Positions 12,716-24,236 of a stretch of 64,000 nt of DNA are shown here, one piece after another; positions within the stretch are counted from its first letter, which is position 1; each line of letters starts with the position of its first letter. Source of the DNA: Flammula alnicola (Eukaryota > Basidiomycota > Agaricomycetes > Agaricales > Strophariaceae); contig JADNRV010000027.1 of the NCBI GenBank assembly GCA_015499995.1, positions 1 through 64,000 of the forward strand, written 5' to 3'. Below the pieces are notes generated by a model. It had not been told where the DNA came from. It searched no databases and saw only the letters and a program-made list of their open reading frames with translations. The translations under genes and the position numbers were made by a program.

Positions 12716-13502
12716 GCCGCGACATTCTTTACTATGTGACGTCAAAAATCCTTGATCAGGGACATGTATTTGCCTCCAGGACGAGTGCGCAAGAAAAGAC
12801 AAAGTCCCAGAAATGATTAATGAGCATTTATATGTAAGCCACTTTCGGAAATTGAAATGTTTACATGCCATCAGGTGGTTCTATGCCGATTTCCCATCAA
12901 CCGGAGGGTAGACTGCATAAAAGTTACAGAGTTAACCGTCAAGCATAAATTGTCAATGCAGAGACTCCAGGTTTTCTTTAAAATAGAGATATTTTCAAGA
13001 TATTTTAGGCATACTCGCAAAAAAAATATTAATCCTTTTATCGATATAAACGCGTCCTTGACCCCATAAAATAATCACCCTCGTCCTCCAGCGGCTTAGA
13101 ATGGGAAGGTTGTGTCATCATCCTCTCCGCAAAGTCAGAAGACATCCGAGAATGTAGAGTAAAGCCAACGCCGAAGCCGGCGGAGGCTTCTCGAGAAATA
13201 AAGACTTTATTTAGCGCCCGATGTAAAATAAGGTCTTGGCGTTAAATACTTACTCGATGGGCGTCAATTTTTTTCACTAATGCCAGTACGGTCTCTGCAA
13301 TTGAATATTGAGCTTTGGCCTTAGAATTTCCTTGAAAACGTGACTTATTGATCCCGAATCTATATTTGTGGATTTTAGTTTTTGGACACGTTGCAATTTG
13401 TGGCGATTGCGAGCAATTCCCAGCAACAGACTCGCGGCGGGCGGTATATACCGAATACCTTTCACTTCTTGCTACATAGCTGCTCCAATCCAGAGAAACT
13501 CT
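12716..13502. other. Intergenic region upstream of the first F-box gene
   Basis: No gene is visible. The stretch is AT-rich up to about 13070 and then more GC-rich. The 5' flank of the gene starting at 13503 contains a possible TATA-like run (ggtatata) near 13442, about 60 bp before the ATG. Confidence 0.4.
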
Positions 13503-14960
13503 ATGTCTTCCTCTACATCTCCAACACTCCCAGCAGAGATCATTGATATAATCGTAGATGAAGTAGCAAAAATCCCAGACCAACAGCCGCGAAACCAAAC
13601 GCTTTCATCGACTGCACTTGCATCATGGTCTTTTCGCCACCGCGCCCATGCACACCTCTTTGCTAGTATCCACATCTTCGGGACCCACCTTCGATCGGCG
13701 ACACCACGTATCCGCCGTCTCCTACAGCTGATCAATGCCGACCCTCATTCAGAAGTGACTGGGATTGCCTCATATGTGAGGTCTTTCACAGTCTACATGT
13801 TCGGTCCCGCGAGCATGGTACGCCCAACTTTGGACGACGGGACAATGGCTACCATCTATAGAAAGATATACAGGACAGGAGAACCGTCTTCCGGCCCGCG
13901 CTCATTGTCTTTGACCCTGGGCACGTTGGGAAATATACCGACGGTATTCGACTGGACGTCATTGAACGCAGATTTCTATTTGCATTTTACGAGTTGTGTG
14001 GGAACCCCTTATTCACAACGTTGCACCTCTCACACTTCATCAACCTACCTCCTACCCTTCTGCACCACTCTTACGTCAAGAACGTAAAGTTTTGGAAGAT
14101 TCGCCTGCCAGAAACTAAGGTCGCTGAAGACTTGGATGCCGTTGAATCAATATACTACCTCAAACTCGACGAATGCCACCAAGATATCGACGCTCTGGAA
14201 GAATGCCAAGCGGTTCTCCTAGAATCCATCGACACAGACCATTCCATGCCACTTCTTGACATGCTCGACATGAGCCCTCACCGGTCATTGCATCCAAAGG
14301 TGATCTTCTCGAAGCTAAAGAATCTGACGACGCAAATTGGAAATGAAGACGACTTTCATAAAACGATATGGATCCTTGCAAATGCAACATCCTCACTAGA
14401 GATGCTTGATATAAAACTGTTTTGTGAGTGCACACCCTTCACTGTAGGTTGCCGACCCAATCTGATCGGTCTTATTTGCTCTTCAAGCATACAATGAACC
14501 GCCTATGCCTGTAATAGAGTGCGGACAGCTCTTTGCACTTAAAACCCTTTCGATCAGTCAAAGTTTTACCTCGTACAAGAGCCCAGGGAGGACCACTATA
14601 CCTCAAATCTGCAAGATTATCCATCACCTCAATCTCCCTCCCCATCTCGATGAAATCAGTATAACTGTGTTTCTATACACCCAGCTCTCGGAAAGGAGCC
14701 CACGCGACATCTTTGATGGCCACGAATACTCCCCTCTTGACGAACTCTTCTCCCATGCACGCTTCTACGCACTCAAGCATCTCACAATTCGGTTCATGTT
14801 CATTTTACATTTGGCTCAAGGAGAGATTTTAGATGAGAAGTGCTTCATAGCTCAGAGTTCTGCGTATGTTCGAGGTTCATTTCCCGAGGTAGAATCAAAC
14901 GCAGTATCTGGCCGCTTGCAGTTTGATATTGATATTGTCCCTCATATCCGACGGAAGTAG
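13503..14960 (+). pseudogene. F-box-like protein, one apparent frameshift
   Basis: The frame opens with an F-box-like segment, LPAEIIDIIVDEVAK followed by LSSTALASWSFRHRAHAHLF, the usual start of agaricomycete F-box/LRR proteins. The frame then breaks near 13992: sequence up to FDWTSLNADFYLHFTS is in one frame and the family-like continuation LCGNPLFTTLHLSHFINLPP is in another, as if one base were missing in 'acgagttgtgtggg'. Further on, an intron at 14424-14487 (gtgagt...ttcaag, 64 nt) restores a common frame through LDIKLF|SYNEPP to the stop at 14958-14960. The expected product is about 465 residues. It would act as a substrate-recognition subunit of an SCF ubiquitin ligase. This is either a recent pseudogene or a sequencing indel; the rest of the gene is well preserved. 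Confidence 0.6.
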
Positions 14961-15466
14961 AGAACGTCCTTACAATCCTTTTACCCGCTTTTTAATTTAA
15001 TTTTCTTTTCATTGAAGCCGGCAGGTGTTCCATAGATAGGTTGGCAGATATTTTGTCGTCGCACCCTAAAGGTATGTATAGTAGATGCTCTCTTTGATTC
15101 GGTACAAGTCGAAACTACACATTGAAGACACTAAACGAGCATGCAAGGAGAACCCGAGTCAAGGCCACGGAATGACCCAGTCGGCGCCTCGGTACTGCTT
15201 CAGCGCTTAGCCTACATAATTATATATAAACATGAAAACGCTCAAGGAGAGGATATATGGAATTCTGTTTTGGAACGTCCGAGATGGAGGAAGCAGACAG
15301 CTAGTAACCCAGAAGATCCCCCGGTGCGAAGTGAAGAGACAAGGCACGGAAAACACGATCATAGGGGATATAACCTGGTAAGTAGACAGAGAATGATATG
15401 AAGCACGATCAATATGCGAGTGTAGCCGCACATGTATATGAAGGATGGAGGACAAGGAACAGTCAG

Positions 15467-17445
15467 TTACGTGCACTTCACCTCGCCAGAATCAACGTTG
15501 TCCCATGCATCCATCGCTATCCAGGTGTTCACCTCCTTAACGTATGCCGCTGTTAAAAACTCTTCCTCTTGTCGACGTTGGTATAGAAACCTATACCTCA
15601 GAGATCCTTTGAGACCATTCTCAAACATCGTGGTAAATGCTGCTGTATCCTTTGGCCCATATTGATACAAGCTACCATCGGTGACGATGGTGATCAATTT
15701 CAGTTTTCCACCCGATTGGACTTTCGACGACCCGTGCCTACAGGAAGCCATCTCCGCCAATAGGCCATCAGAAATTGAATGGCAGTTGGCGACATTGAGA
15801 AATAAAACCTCCAGATTTGGCATAACCTTTGGAAGGCCGTTTTGATCCTTCTGTGATAACAGGCGGAGCGTCGAATTCGTCACTGTGTATGAGCGGTATT
15901 CTTCAACCTCAAGATCAACGACAGAGCGAAGTTCAGGCAGCATCAGAAGATTTCCAAGAATACTGCCAGTATCCGTCTCTGAGTCTCGCCAGTGTGTCAA
16001 GGTCAATTTTTTCAAATGGCACTGCGAGGCGACCAGAAAGTCTTGAAAGAAAGACGGTTCTTTGAAGTCTTCCACGTAGCCAATTGTCAACGTTTGCAGC
16101 GCAGGAAGTTCGACGATCTCGAACAAGCTTTTCTGATCCTCATTGCTACCGCGAGTTTCGATGATCAATGTATGCAGCATCCCGTGCCTGATCACCGACT
16201 CTTCCGACCTCGCTCTATATTCTCCGTATCCTTGGATAGACAAAACAGAGAGAAACTGCAAGTTTTCGCAATATTGAAGAGCATCCAGGATTTTGATGGG
16301 AAACGTTCCGATCTCTTCGATTCGAATACTTGTCAACTGGCTCCATGGTGGATGGTCTGGAATTATCTCATACAGACGATCCCAGTTCACAGACCGCAGC
16401 GATGCAGCTTTGTGAAGGAGCTGCCAGATTTCATCCAGATATATGCCTTCGTCGGGACGTTCCGGGTGGTCGCAGATTGCCCACCCGATGTTTTCATCGT
16501 CGTGAAATTTTAAAGCGGCGGACTCTAAGACCGGGAAGTCCATTTTGTCCTGTTGGAGGGCCGACAAGAAAGATCTTATGCACAGCCCTTCGTCCCAGGG
16601 AAACTGGAAATCGATCTTCTTCCAACGACGGATTCGGCTTGGTTCTGTAAATGCGTCCATCATCTCTCGAAACGCATTTTGGTCATCCTCAGGGTATTCG
16701 GGTTCTACCTCTTTCATAGTGAGATTGAGAGGGCAATAATCTCCTGAGCGCTTGAGCCAGAGTTTCGTCAAGTAGACTTGAGTTTTCATCGGATAATATA
16801 TATAAATTGTCGACCAGAGGGCAGGGATACCTAGCGCTAGGTCCCTCCAATATCTGCACACCTGGCCGAGCACAGTTGGGTTTTCAGTATTCCACGCAGA
16901 GAGTAAAGGCCGGGTATTAGGCGATCCTGGAGTACGGCTTCTGTACATTGCCGATTTACGCAAGGAGTGAGGATCTGTATCTCCCCCTGGCTCGTCAGGC
17001 TCTTTGATAGCCTCAAGGAAGATGTAAGTTAATAGCTCGACAGGGAGTTTATGGATACAAGGTTCTTCTTGCATTTGACGACCAGGAAGTGGGGTCAGTG
17101 AGCTGTGTTTATTTTCTAGGGATAGCATGTCAGAAAGGGATTATGACACGTATGCAGCAGAATATACCAGGAGATGTAGTATCTGTGGCATGTACGACCT
17201 GGGCAGAGGCTTGAGTGGCAGACGATCTTTCTGCTTCCAAAGGCTTATCAGGCAACAAGGAGTTCGATAGGCCCTCGCGATCTCCTTGGATAAATTTTAG
17301 AAAGGGAATTTGTGGCAGATGAATAGGACGTACTGATGGCAGGCGGAGAGTCAGTGACTCGTGTGCCAGTGGCGGGTATGGAAGTCTGTAAAGTGGCAGT
17401 TCCAGCGTTCGACCCTCGAAGGAGATCCAGGGAAGGAGTTGGCAT
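15467..17445 (-). CDS. F-box/LRR-type protein
   Basis: I place exons at 17445-17334, 17284-17168 and 17115-15467, giving 625 residues. The long last exon alone has its own ATG (17128). However, two upstream exons with good signals (gtacgt...atccaag and gtatat...ccctag, 49 and 52 nt) join in phase and give an N-terminus starting MPTPSLDLLRGS. The F-box lies at the start of the main exon (IHKLPVELLTYIFLEAI, later PTVLGQVCRYWRDLALGIPALWS). After it come loosely repeating leucine-rich segments such as LPALQTLTIGYVEDF and MPNLEVLFLNVANCH. The family supplies substrate specificity to SCF ubiquitin ligases; the substrate cannot be deduced. Its neighbour on the left is another F-box gene in the opposite orientation, but the two are not close copies. 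Confidence 0.8.
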
Positions 17446-18149
17446 ATAACCGAAGTGATTAGCGTGAACTTGGTGGGCTGAGAACGATAGAAAATTTGAT
17501 CGTTAGAAATGAAATCGCAGGAGGATTCGTGGAATTAAGCCTTCGAATGGCCAGACCATGGCTTATATACGTCGTGCGGAGAGCCACACAACCACAAAGG
17601 AAAATTGAGCGAGGCTTTTGGACCCTTCGATTAATCCCCTAACTAGACATGTGCAAGAGGACCCGAGAGCCTCGAAGGTCCTACGGTGAAAAATCCAACT
17701 CGATAGTCCGTCTGACCTGATGGTCTTTTCCGCAATCTTTGGGTGTCACAAATGTGGTACAATGTCGACCATGTATTCAGCGAGCCTTGCCACCGAGCGT
17801 CCTGGCACCAACATGAATGTAAAATGAATGTTTCTGTTGCTTCGCTGGATCCTAATATCGCTTGGATTGTGGAGACAATGAAATCGTGGGTGAAGTGCCC
17901 CTCTTGTCTCTGGTCATCGAAGAATCTGCCAGGGGTTTCGAACAATTGCCAAAATGAACTTCAAATATGGCGACATCGTTCCGTCCCGCCCGTGTGCGGA
18001 AGGAGTTGAAAGCTAAGAGACATACGGCTGAAGACGGCGGTGATTATCGCCCCACGTGATTCCCTTGAAGCGATAATATCCTTCCCGGACAAGTTCGCCT
18101 CAAACCGTTCTCTCTTCCCATCCAACACATCCACTACAATCTAGCAAGA
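17446..18149. promoter_or_regulatory. Shared upstream region of the F-box gene (minus) and malate dehydrogenase (plus)
   Basis: The ~700 bp between two divergent starts. A CACGTG E-box lies at 18053-18058, about 90 bp before the malate dehydrogenase ATG; bHLH or bZIP factors bind such sites in fungi, but use here is inferred. The ATG is preceded by 'ctagcaaga', compatible with an A at -3. A 100-codon minus-strand open frame at 17643-17945 has no recognisable domain and I do not call it. Confidence 0.4.
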
Positions 18150-19693
18150 ATGGTCAAAGCTGTTGTCCTCGGAGCTGCTGGTATGTGTATTTTATTTGAA
18201 GTTCTTGTTAAATTCTCACATTGTACAGGCGGTATTGGCCAACCTTTGGCTCTTCTCTTGAAGGCCAACCCCCATGTCACTGAGGTATTGTTTCACATCT
18301 CGCGATTATCTTGATGTTCTGACGATTATCATAGCTCGGTCTCTTTGATATCGTCAACACTCCTGGAGTAGCTGCCGATCTCTCCCACATCTCCACCCCC
18401 GCCAAAGTCGAGGGTTTCCTCCCTCCTGATGATGGTTTGAAGAAGGCATTGGCTGGCGCTGACATCGTCGTGATTCCAGCTGGTGTGCCAAGGAAGCCTG
18501 GAGTACGTGTTTATATTTTCATTTTTATCTGTCTCCTATTGACGATCTTCACAGATGACCCGGTGAGTTTAGCGCGTCTATGGTGCCTGATCAGAAACTG
18601 ACCTTACCGTATGCAAATTTAGTGATGACCTTTTCAAGGTGCCGCCTTCTCTTTCTCTCTTTTCGCGCATGTTTCTTAATATGCAGTAGATCAATGCCGG
18701 CATCGTCAAAGATCTTGCTACTGGAATCGCTACCACCGCACCCAAAGCCTTCGTTTTGGTCATTTCCAACCCCGTTAACTCCACTGTTCCCATTGTTGCC
18801 GAGGTTTTCAAGAAATTTGGCGTCTTCGACCCTAAGCGGTAAGTGCCAAATATCTCAAAATATCTCGGAAAACTCATTTATCTCGACAGTCTCTTCGGTG
18901 TTACCACTCTTGATGTCGTCCGCGCCTCGACCTTTGTCGCAGAAATCAACGGTGACCTCTCTCTGTCAAAGGATGTCGTCGTGCCCGTTGTCGGTGGCCA
19001 CAGCGGTGTTACAGTTCGTGGATCGCATCCAATTTTGTATCTAAGTCTAACCTAATTCCCTAGATTGTCCCCCTCCTTTCCCAATCCTCGCACCCCCTCC
19101 CTTCAAGCCTGTCCAAGGAGTCCTACGACACCCTCGTAAACCGCATCCAATTTGGCGGTGATGAGGTCGTGAAGGCAAAGAATGGTGCTGGCTCCGCCAC
19201 GCTCTCCATGGCGTACGCTGGTGCTGAATTCGCCGCCAAGGTCCTTCGCGCTTTGAAGGGCGAGGAGGGAATCGTTGCGCCCAGCTACGTCAGCGTGGAG
19301 GCTGACACCACAGGCAGCGCGGCTCTTACCAAAGAACTCGGACAGGAGCTTGCGTTCTTCTCGTCTAATGTCGAGCTTGGCGTACGTGTTTTTTTTTGTT
19401 TCTGTTGGACGTAGCATGCGGAGCGCCGCGCTGTTTTTCTCGTGGCTAATTCTATTTATTTTTCCTGAATTAGACTGGAGGTGTCACCAAAATCCATCCC
19501 CTTGGCAAGATCACAGAGACCGAGCAGACGCTCATCAAGGCTGCTCTCCCTGAGCTGGTTAAGAATATCCAAACCGTACGTTTCGTGCTTATCAAATTCA
19601 TGTCTGATCGTGAAGCTTATGGCGCCTTATTTGTGTCCATAGGGCGTTAACTTCGTCGCTGAGGCATACAAGGCTGAGGATTCGAGACTCTAG
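18150..19693 (+). CDS. mdh: NAD-dependent malate dehydrogenase (candidate peroxisomal form)
   Basis: The enzyme interconverts malate and oxaloacetate with NAD(H). Ten exons join in perfect phase: 18150-18180, 18229-18284, 18335-18502, 18555-18562, 18623-18638, 18690-18838, 18890-19013, 19064-19381, 19474-19575 and 19643-19693, for 340 residues, normal for the family. Visible hallmarks are the Rossmann loop GAAGGIG (residues 8-14), Asp34 at the end of beta-2 that selects NAD, substrate arginines R82 and R88 (PRKPGMTR), SNPVN at 119-123, D151/R154, and the catalytic His180 in GGHSG. No mitochondrial presequence is seen; the protein begins [11 protein letters not shown]. The C-terminus is DSRL, so the last three residues SRL fit the PTS1 consensus, arguing for glyoxylate/peroxisomal use or dual localisation. 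Exons 4 and 5 are only 8 and 16 nt. Confidence 0.96.
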
Positions 19694-20845
19694 ATTTTTG
19701 GGTGATGCCGTACAGGACGAGGAAGAGTCGAAGTTAAATTGAATTCAATGATTGTATGTATAAAGAAGAAATAGATGTTTATCTGATATTTTTATCGCAC
19801 AAATCAGTCTTCCTCAACACGCTGATTCAGCTTGGCGATACTGGCATAGTCATATTTTCATGGTATTAGCTGGAGTAGTTCTAACAAATTCTTCGTCCTA
19901 GGATCCTTCCACATAATCGCAGCACTTTCAGACGTGGTAGTCGTTGATACGTTCGGCCTGCCAACTTTTCATTAATCCATACCAAACTTGGACATTGGTT
20001 TTTGCAATGAGAATCGACATGTCGACAATGTCCATGTCACTGTCAATCGAACGCGATGGACAACTGCGACCGCTCGGGGCCGCTTGGTCTATATATTTCA
20101 TGGCCAGTGATAACGGCATTCCACATTGTACCTTGCCCAAGAGGCTACCATGGGTTTTGACATCGACGTACGGGAACTTCCTTTTGGTGCCTCATGGGCG
20201 CCCTACTCGCATCTCACCGCATTTATTGAGACAAAATTGGCCATGAGCGACCTTAGAGCGTTTATCGAGAAAGAGACGTGGAAAATTTGGTTCCAATACA
20301 AACGGGCTACAGTTAAAGACCTTCTGTCCGTTTCTCAGGCCACGGTACAAGTCGTAGAACGAGGCTGTCACATAGCAGCAAGAAATTCTCAAGATGAGGG
20401 CTAGCTGCTCGAGAGAAACATAACTCTCGTTCTTGACAACTCATTAGGTGTTTAGAGAAGATAACGGGAGAAAAAATTGGTTGAGAGAAATTAGCGCCCA
20501 AGGACTTGCCTTGAAGGACGCGGAAATAATCTCGATTATGTTGTAATAATATATTCAGCGCCAATGCACATTTTCGAAGGCCCGAATATCATACGTTCTG
20601 CCTCCAGACATAAATCACTGCGCAAGGGAGCGGCGTCAGCGGTAAGACTGGAATATGAAGGGAACTTGCTGTATAAGTACGGTTTGATATTTTATTTTTC
20701 TACCAATTCGTGTCATCACATGATCAAAGGACCGTGTTGAGTCTTGACTTCAAGTTCAGGTTGAACCGCAACTTCGTTCACGCTGACTACCCCCGGACCA
20801 GCCCTTATCGCCACCAATAACCCATGACTAGGCTGCTAACAGGCT
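19694..20845. other. Intergenic region with unassigned coding-like fragments
   Basis: No gene can be supported. A plus-strand open frame at 20126-20404 (FDIDVRELPFGASWAPY) and an overlapping minus-strand frame at 19928-20140 have some protein-like composition. Neither shows a domain or connects through splice sites to a larger model. They may be decayed exons. 20700-20845 would be the promoter region of the kinase gene. Confidence 0.35.
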
Positions 20846-23311
20846 ATGTATGTAACCCTTATACATTGTCATCCAGCATTGACTCAGGTTGTAACTCTCT
20901 TGCCAGCTTCCGGCTTTGCTCTACTGCAAATCCTCCGTCATCACCAATCGGTACGACTTGCTGCCATCGGCCCTTGGCAGACACTTGGCTTGCAAAAATT
21001 ACGAGGGTCCCGGTCGGGTGCAATTCAGGCTTCAGGCAAGTTCAAGTGACGTTTGTGGCCGGGTATTTCCAGGTGTCCTTTATATACGCGAAATTAAACA
21101 TTCTTGAGAGGTGTGTTTGTTGTGGCTTGCTCTGAAGCTCGACCCCAATATCGTGCATTACAGATCATGTACATCGGTGAGAGACACAATAGCCGAACAG
21201 GCGGGAAAGGGCCTCGCATGGCGTCTACTACATCAAGAGCAAATGGAAAAGGCCCTTGTTGCAGCTGAATCAAAATTGACAGACGCCCTTTTCACTTTCC
21301 ATGTGCGTCTGCATGCTGCTTTACTCATGATTGGAGTGCTGAGGTCTCTACAGGTTGAGGCACACGTGTCTATCGCTGAAATTCAGGCTGACATCGCAGA
21401 AGCTTCGAAGCGCGATCAGCAACAACTTATCGCCTACCTCGACGGAATTTTGCAAAATGACCACAGAATCGTCGATGCCCTTCATGCCAATAATCCACGA
21501 TTGGAGGAAACGTTATTGGCACTTATGAAGGTATTACTCTTTCGTCCTCCTCATTTTTCGTCCTCTGAAGGGACCGCAGCCTCTCCAAAGTCGAACAAGC
21601 AATGGGGGCGGCGATCAACCATCTGAGAGATTCATTCAAAAAGCGGTAAATGCCCTTCAAAAGGTTTCTGGAGGAGTTCAGCGGTCCAATATTGCTCCAT
21701 GGCAAATTACCAGCCTTGAGGTTGAATATCAGAAGAATCAAGACGATTGTTTGGGTACAGTGTTGGAATATTGAGCGCACGCAAAAGGTTCATGCGACGT
21801 TGGTGTATGCTTGGCTTAGCCTCGCACGTTCTTCGTCTATTTCACATTAGTTTCTACCACGTGGGCTCGTCATTACTGCTATGTAAATTGTATATAGCTA
21901 GTGTAAATTAGAGACGAAGCCCTCGCTCGATTGCGAGGGTCCCTACTCACATCCCGAGTAACCGACGCGGACACGGTTATTTCAACATACAGGAGGATTT
22001 GGAAAGGTTTACAAAGGTCGATGGCACGGAGAAGTACGCTATCCGACGATTATCCTGCGTCCATGTGCTGACTCAGTTGTGTGTACACTAGGTCGTGGCT
22101 GTGAAGGAAATGCACGAGGGATTGCTGGTGGAAGGTCGAACTGACAAACGCATGAAGGTTGCAGTCGTGGATACACGTCGTATATATATGACTCTGGTTG
22201 TTTTCTAACGACAGGCTTTCGAGAAAGAGATTAAAATTTGGTTTGTTGTTATGTATCCGTCATTTCATTCGACAGTCTAATTCTGGGCTACAACAGGTTG
22301 CGCCTGAACCACCCTCGGATTGTTCCCTTCTACGGAGCTTGCTTGGAAGCTGAAAAGGTTCTATGGTCGCTCTTTTTGTGTGGGTGCTGAAGCTCAGTTT
22401 TAATGATAGCCTTTTCTGGTTACCAAATACTGTCCGAACGGCAATGTCATGAACTATATTCGAGAATATCCTGAAGCCAATCGTTTGTCGATAGTGAGCG
22501 CAAGCAACTGATATGCATTTTCATGAACGTTCTCAACCCTCATGCAGCTCCACCAAGTTTCTGTTGGGATGATGTACTTACACAGTCAGTCCATTATCCA
22601 CGCCGATCTTAGAGCTGTGCGGTATCTTCAAGTCCTTTTCTTCGGATAGCCCTAACTCGGATGCTATAGGCTAACATCCTCATTGGTGACGACGATAAAG
22701 CTCTTATATGCGATTTCGGACTATCGCAACTCGAAGGCCAGCCATCATCTTCGCCGTCAAATTCTCTAGTAATTCAGGGTACATTGAATTACATGGCGCC
22801 CGAGTACTTGGATTCGGAAGGCGAGAGCATCGACTTTCCGGCCGATGTGTACAGCTTTGCAATGACAGCATGGCAAATCCACACGGGCCTTGTCCCGTTT
22901 TCGGAGGTACCGATGCGGACGTTTTATCGTTGGGTCATTGACAAGGAGCAACGACCGGAATATCCGAACTCGATGAACAAGGCGCTGTGGTCTCTCATTC
23001 AAGAGTGTTGGCAACATGACCCTGCTAAGAGGCCCACCTTTCCAGAAGTCGAAGCTTCTCTTAAGCCACTGGTTGAGTCTTGTAAGTCGTGCTCTACTTG
23101 CAACCTGAATTAATTCATTGATCCTCATCTAGGTATTCAAGTAGACGAAAAAACCCGTCGTCGTCTTAGTATATCCATGAGTCAAATGCTCTTGTTCCAA
23201 GACATACCGAGCCCCACTCCAAGGTCTTCCGCACCTTCGGACATTTCTCGAGCATCATTGGCTTCTCCGACGCAATCCGCGCTGCCACAAGTTATGCGTT
23301 CTAGCGGCTAG
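20846..23311 (+). CDS. Tyrosine-kinase-like (TKL) protein kinase with N-terminal helical domain
   Basis: Exons that join in phase: 21073-21110, 21164-21530, 21571-21754, 21993-22033, 22092-22157, 22215-22240, 22297-22357, 22410-22493, 22548-22616, 22670-23081 and 23133-23311. Exons before 21073 and the start codon are uncertain. The first half is helical (VRDTIAEQAGKGLAW, LTDALFTFHVRLH), resembling the Cbl-N/MLKL-like helical adaptor found ahead of many agaricomycete kinases. The kinase has the glycine loop GGFGKVYKG (21993 on), VAVKEM with the ATP lysine, an alpha-C Glu in FEKEIKIW, DFG (22712-22720) and APE (22796-22804). The catalytic loop reads IIHADLRAANIL, so HRD is HAD. ITSLEVEY just before the kinase domain is typical of the family. 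The direct join gives DDCLGGFG, one or two residues short of the usual G-x-G-x-x-G loop. The role is unknown, probably signalling. Confidence 0.75.
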
Positions 23312-23356
23312 ATCTTTTCCTGAATATTCTCCTTTTGCTTCCTAACGATGGTATAA

Positions 23357-24236
23357 TATAGAATTGGTTACATTGCCATCTTCGACGCCCATCTCGTACC
23401 CGGTGTCTCCGAACAGCATCGAGGTTTTTAGAAAGTATATCCTATTGCATTGCATTGTCGTCCTTCATTATTGATATACTGCATATTTGCTGCATATAGC
23501 ACTCTGCACGCCCTTAACGAAACACAATCCTTGGATAGCCTTATCCACACCACCCTTCTCTGCTATAAGAATTGGGTGCGTCTTCGTTTGTAGAGTCTTT
23601 CAGATGCATGCTCATTTCGAATTTATGTATTAGTTGAAAGTGGCGAGTGCTGGTTTCTCTCGCGATAATGCAGCCTCCATATTAACATCCTGTGGTTTCA
23701 GTACAAGGCATTTAATCCACGAGGCCAGCGGCCCCAACATGTCCTCAAGGTATTTCGTTACAACAGCTTCAGGCATGCAAGGAATTGACTGGCATCCTTA
23801 CAGAATAGGGTCAAAGATGCTGTTAAGAATTTTCAGTGTGCTTTGTTGAGATGGGTGGACAATATCCCTTCCTTGAAGGGCGCGGACATCCTGAATGGGT
23901 ACAGAACTGTACTACTCATTACGGGCATGTTGTCTGTTTTTTAATTGGATCTTTACTTATACTCTGAATCTTAATGTACTAACGGCACAACTTATAGGTA
24001 CATGCGCTATGGCCGAACACACACATCGCCAGAACCAGGAGGCACCTCACCTATACGTCCAAGTATTTATCGACAATATGATGGATACCAGTGCATTTCG
24101 CGCGGAGGTTGAAGGGTCAGTGGGAAAGGCCTGGGGGCACTACCTGATCAGTAGAGATATGACGCTATTGGCCGAGAGGCTGACGCAGGTGGTAAACCAG
24201 GTGTCCTCGTCTAATCTTGTTGCAGCTCAGTCTTGA
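23357..24236 (+). CDS. Unresolved exons downstream of the kinase (C-terminal extension or separate gene)
   Basis: Several stretches look like exons bounded by good signals. They are LPSSTPISYPVSPNSIEVFR (about 23371-23430), TLHALNETQSLDSLIHTTLL (about 23500-23575), FNPRGQRPQHVLK (about 23705-23751), VKDAVKNFQCALLRWVDN (about 23808-23899) and a last open stretch ending at 24236 (AEVEGSVGKAWGHY). The kinase stop at 23309-23311 could be removed by an intron whose donor is gttcta near 23299 and whose acceptor is atatag near 23361, with ctaac before it; the phase would then continue as QVMQLVTLPSS. I could not join all pieces, so this is either the kinase C-terminus or a second small gene. No domain is recognised. 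Confidence 0.35.

Noticed and set aside
17160..17540. Long minus-strand frame without ATG, reading through both upstream exons of the F-box gene and intron 1
   Set aside because: It lacks a start codon; the ATG-led three-exon model explains the same region with standard splice signals.
17643..17945. 100-codon minus-strand open frame between the F-box gene and malate dehydrogenase
   Set aside because: No domain, and it occupies the divergent promoter; insufficient support.
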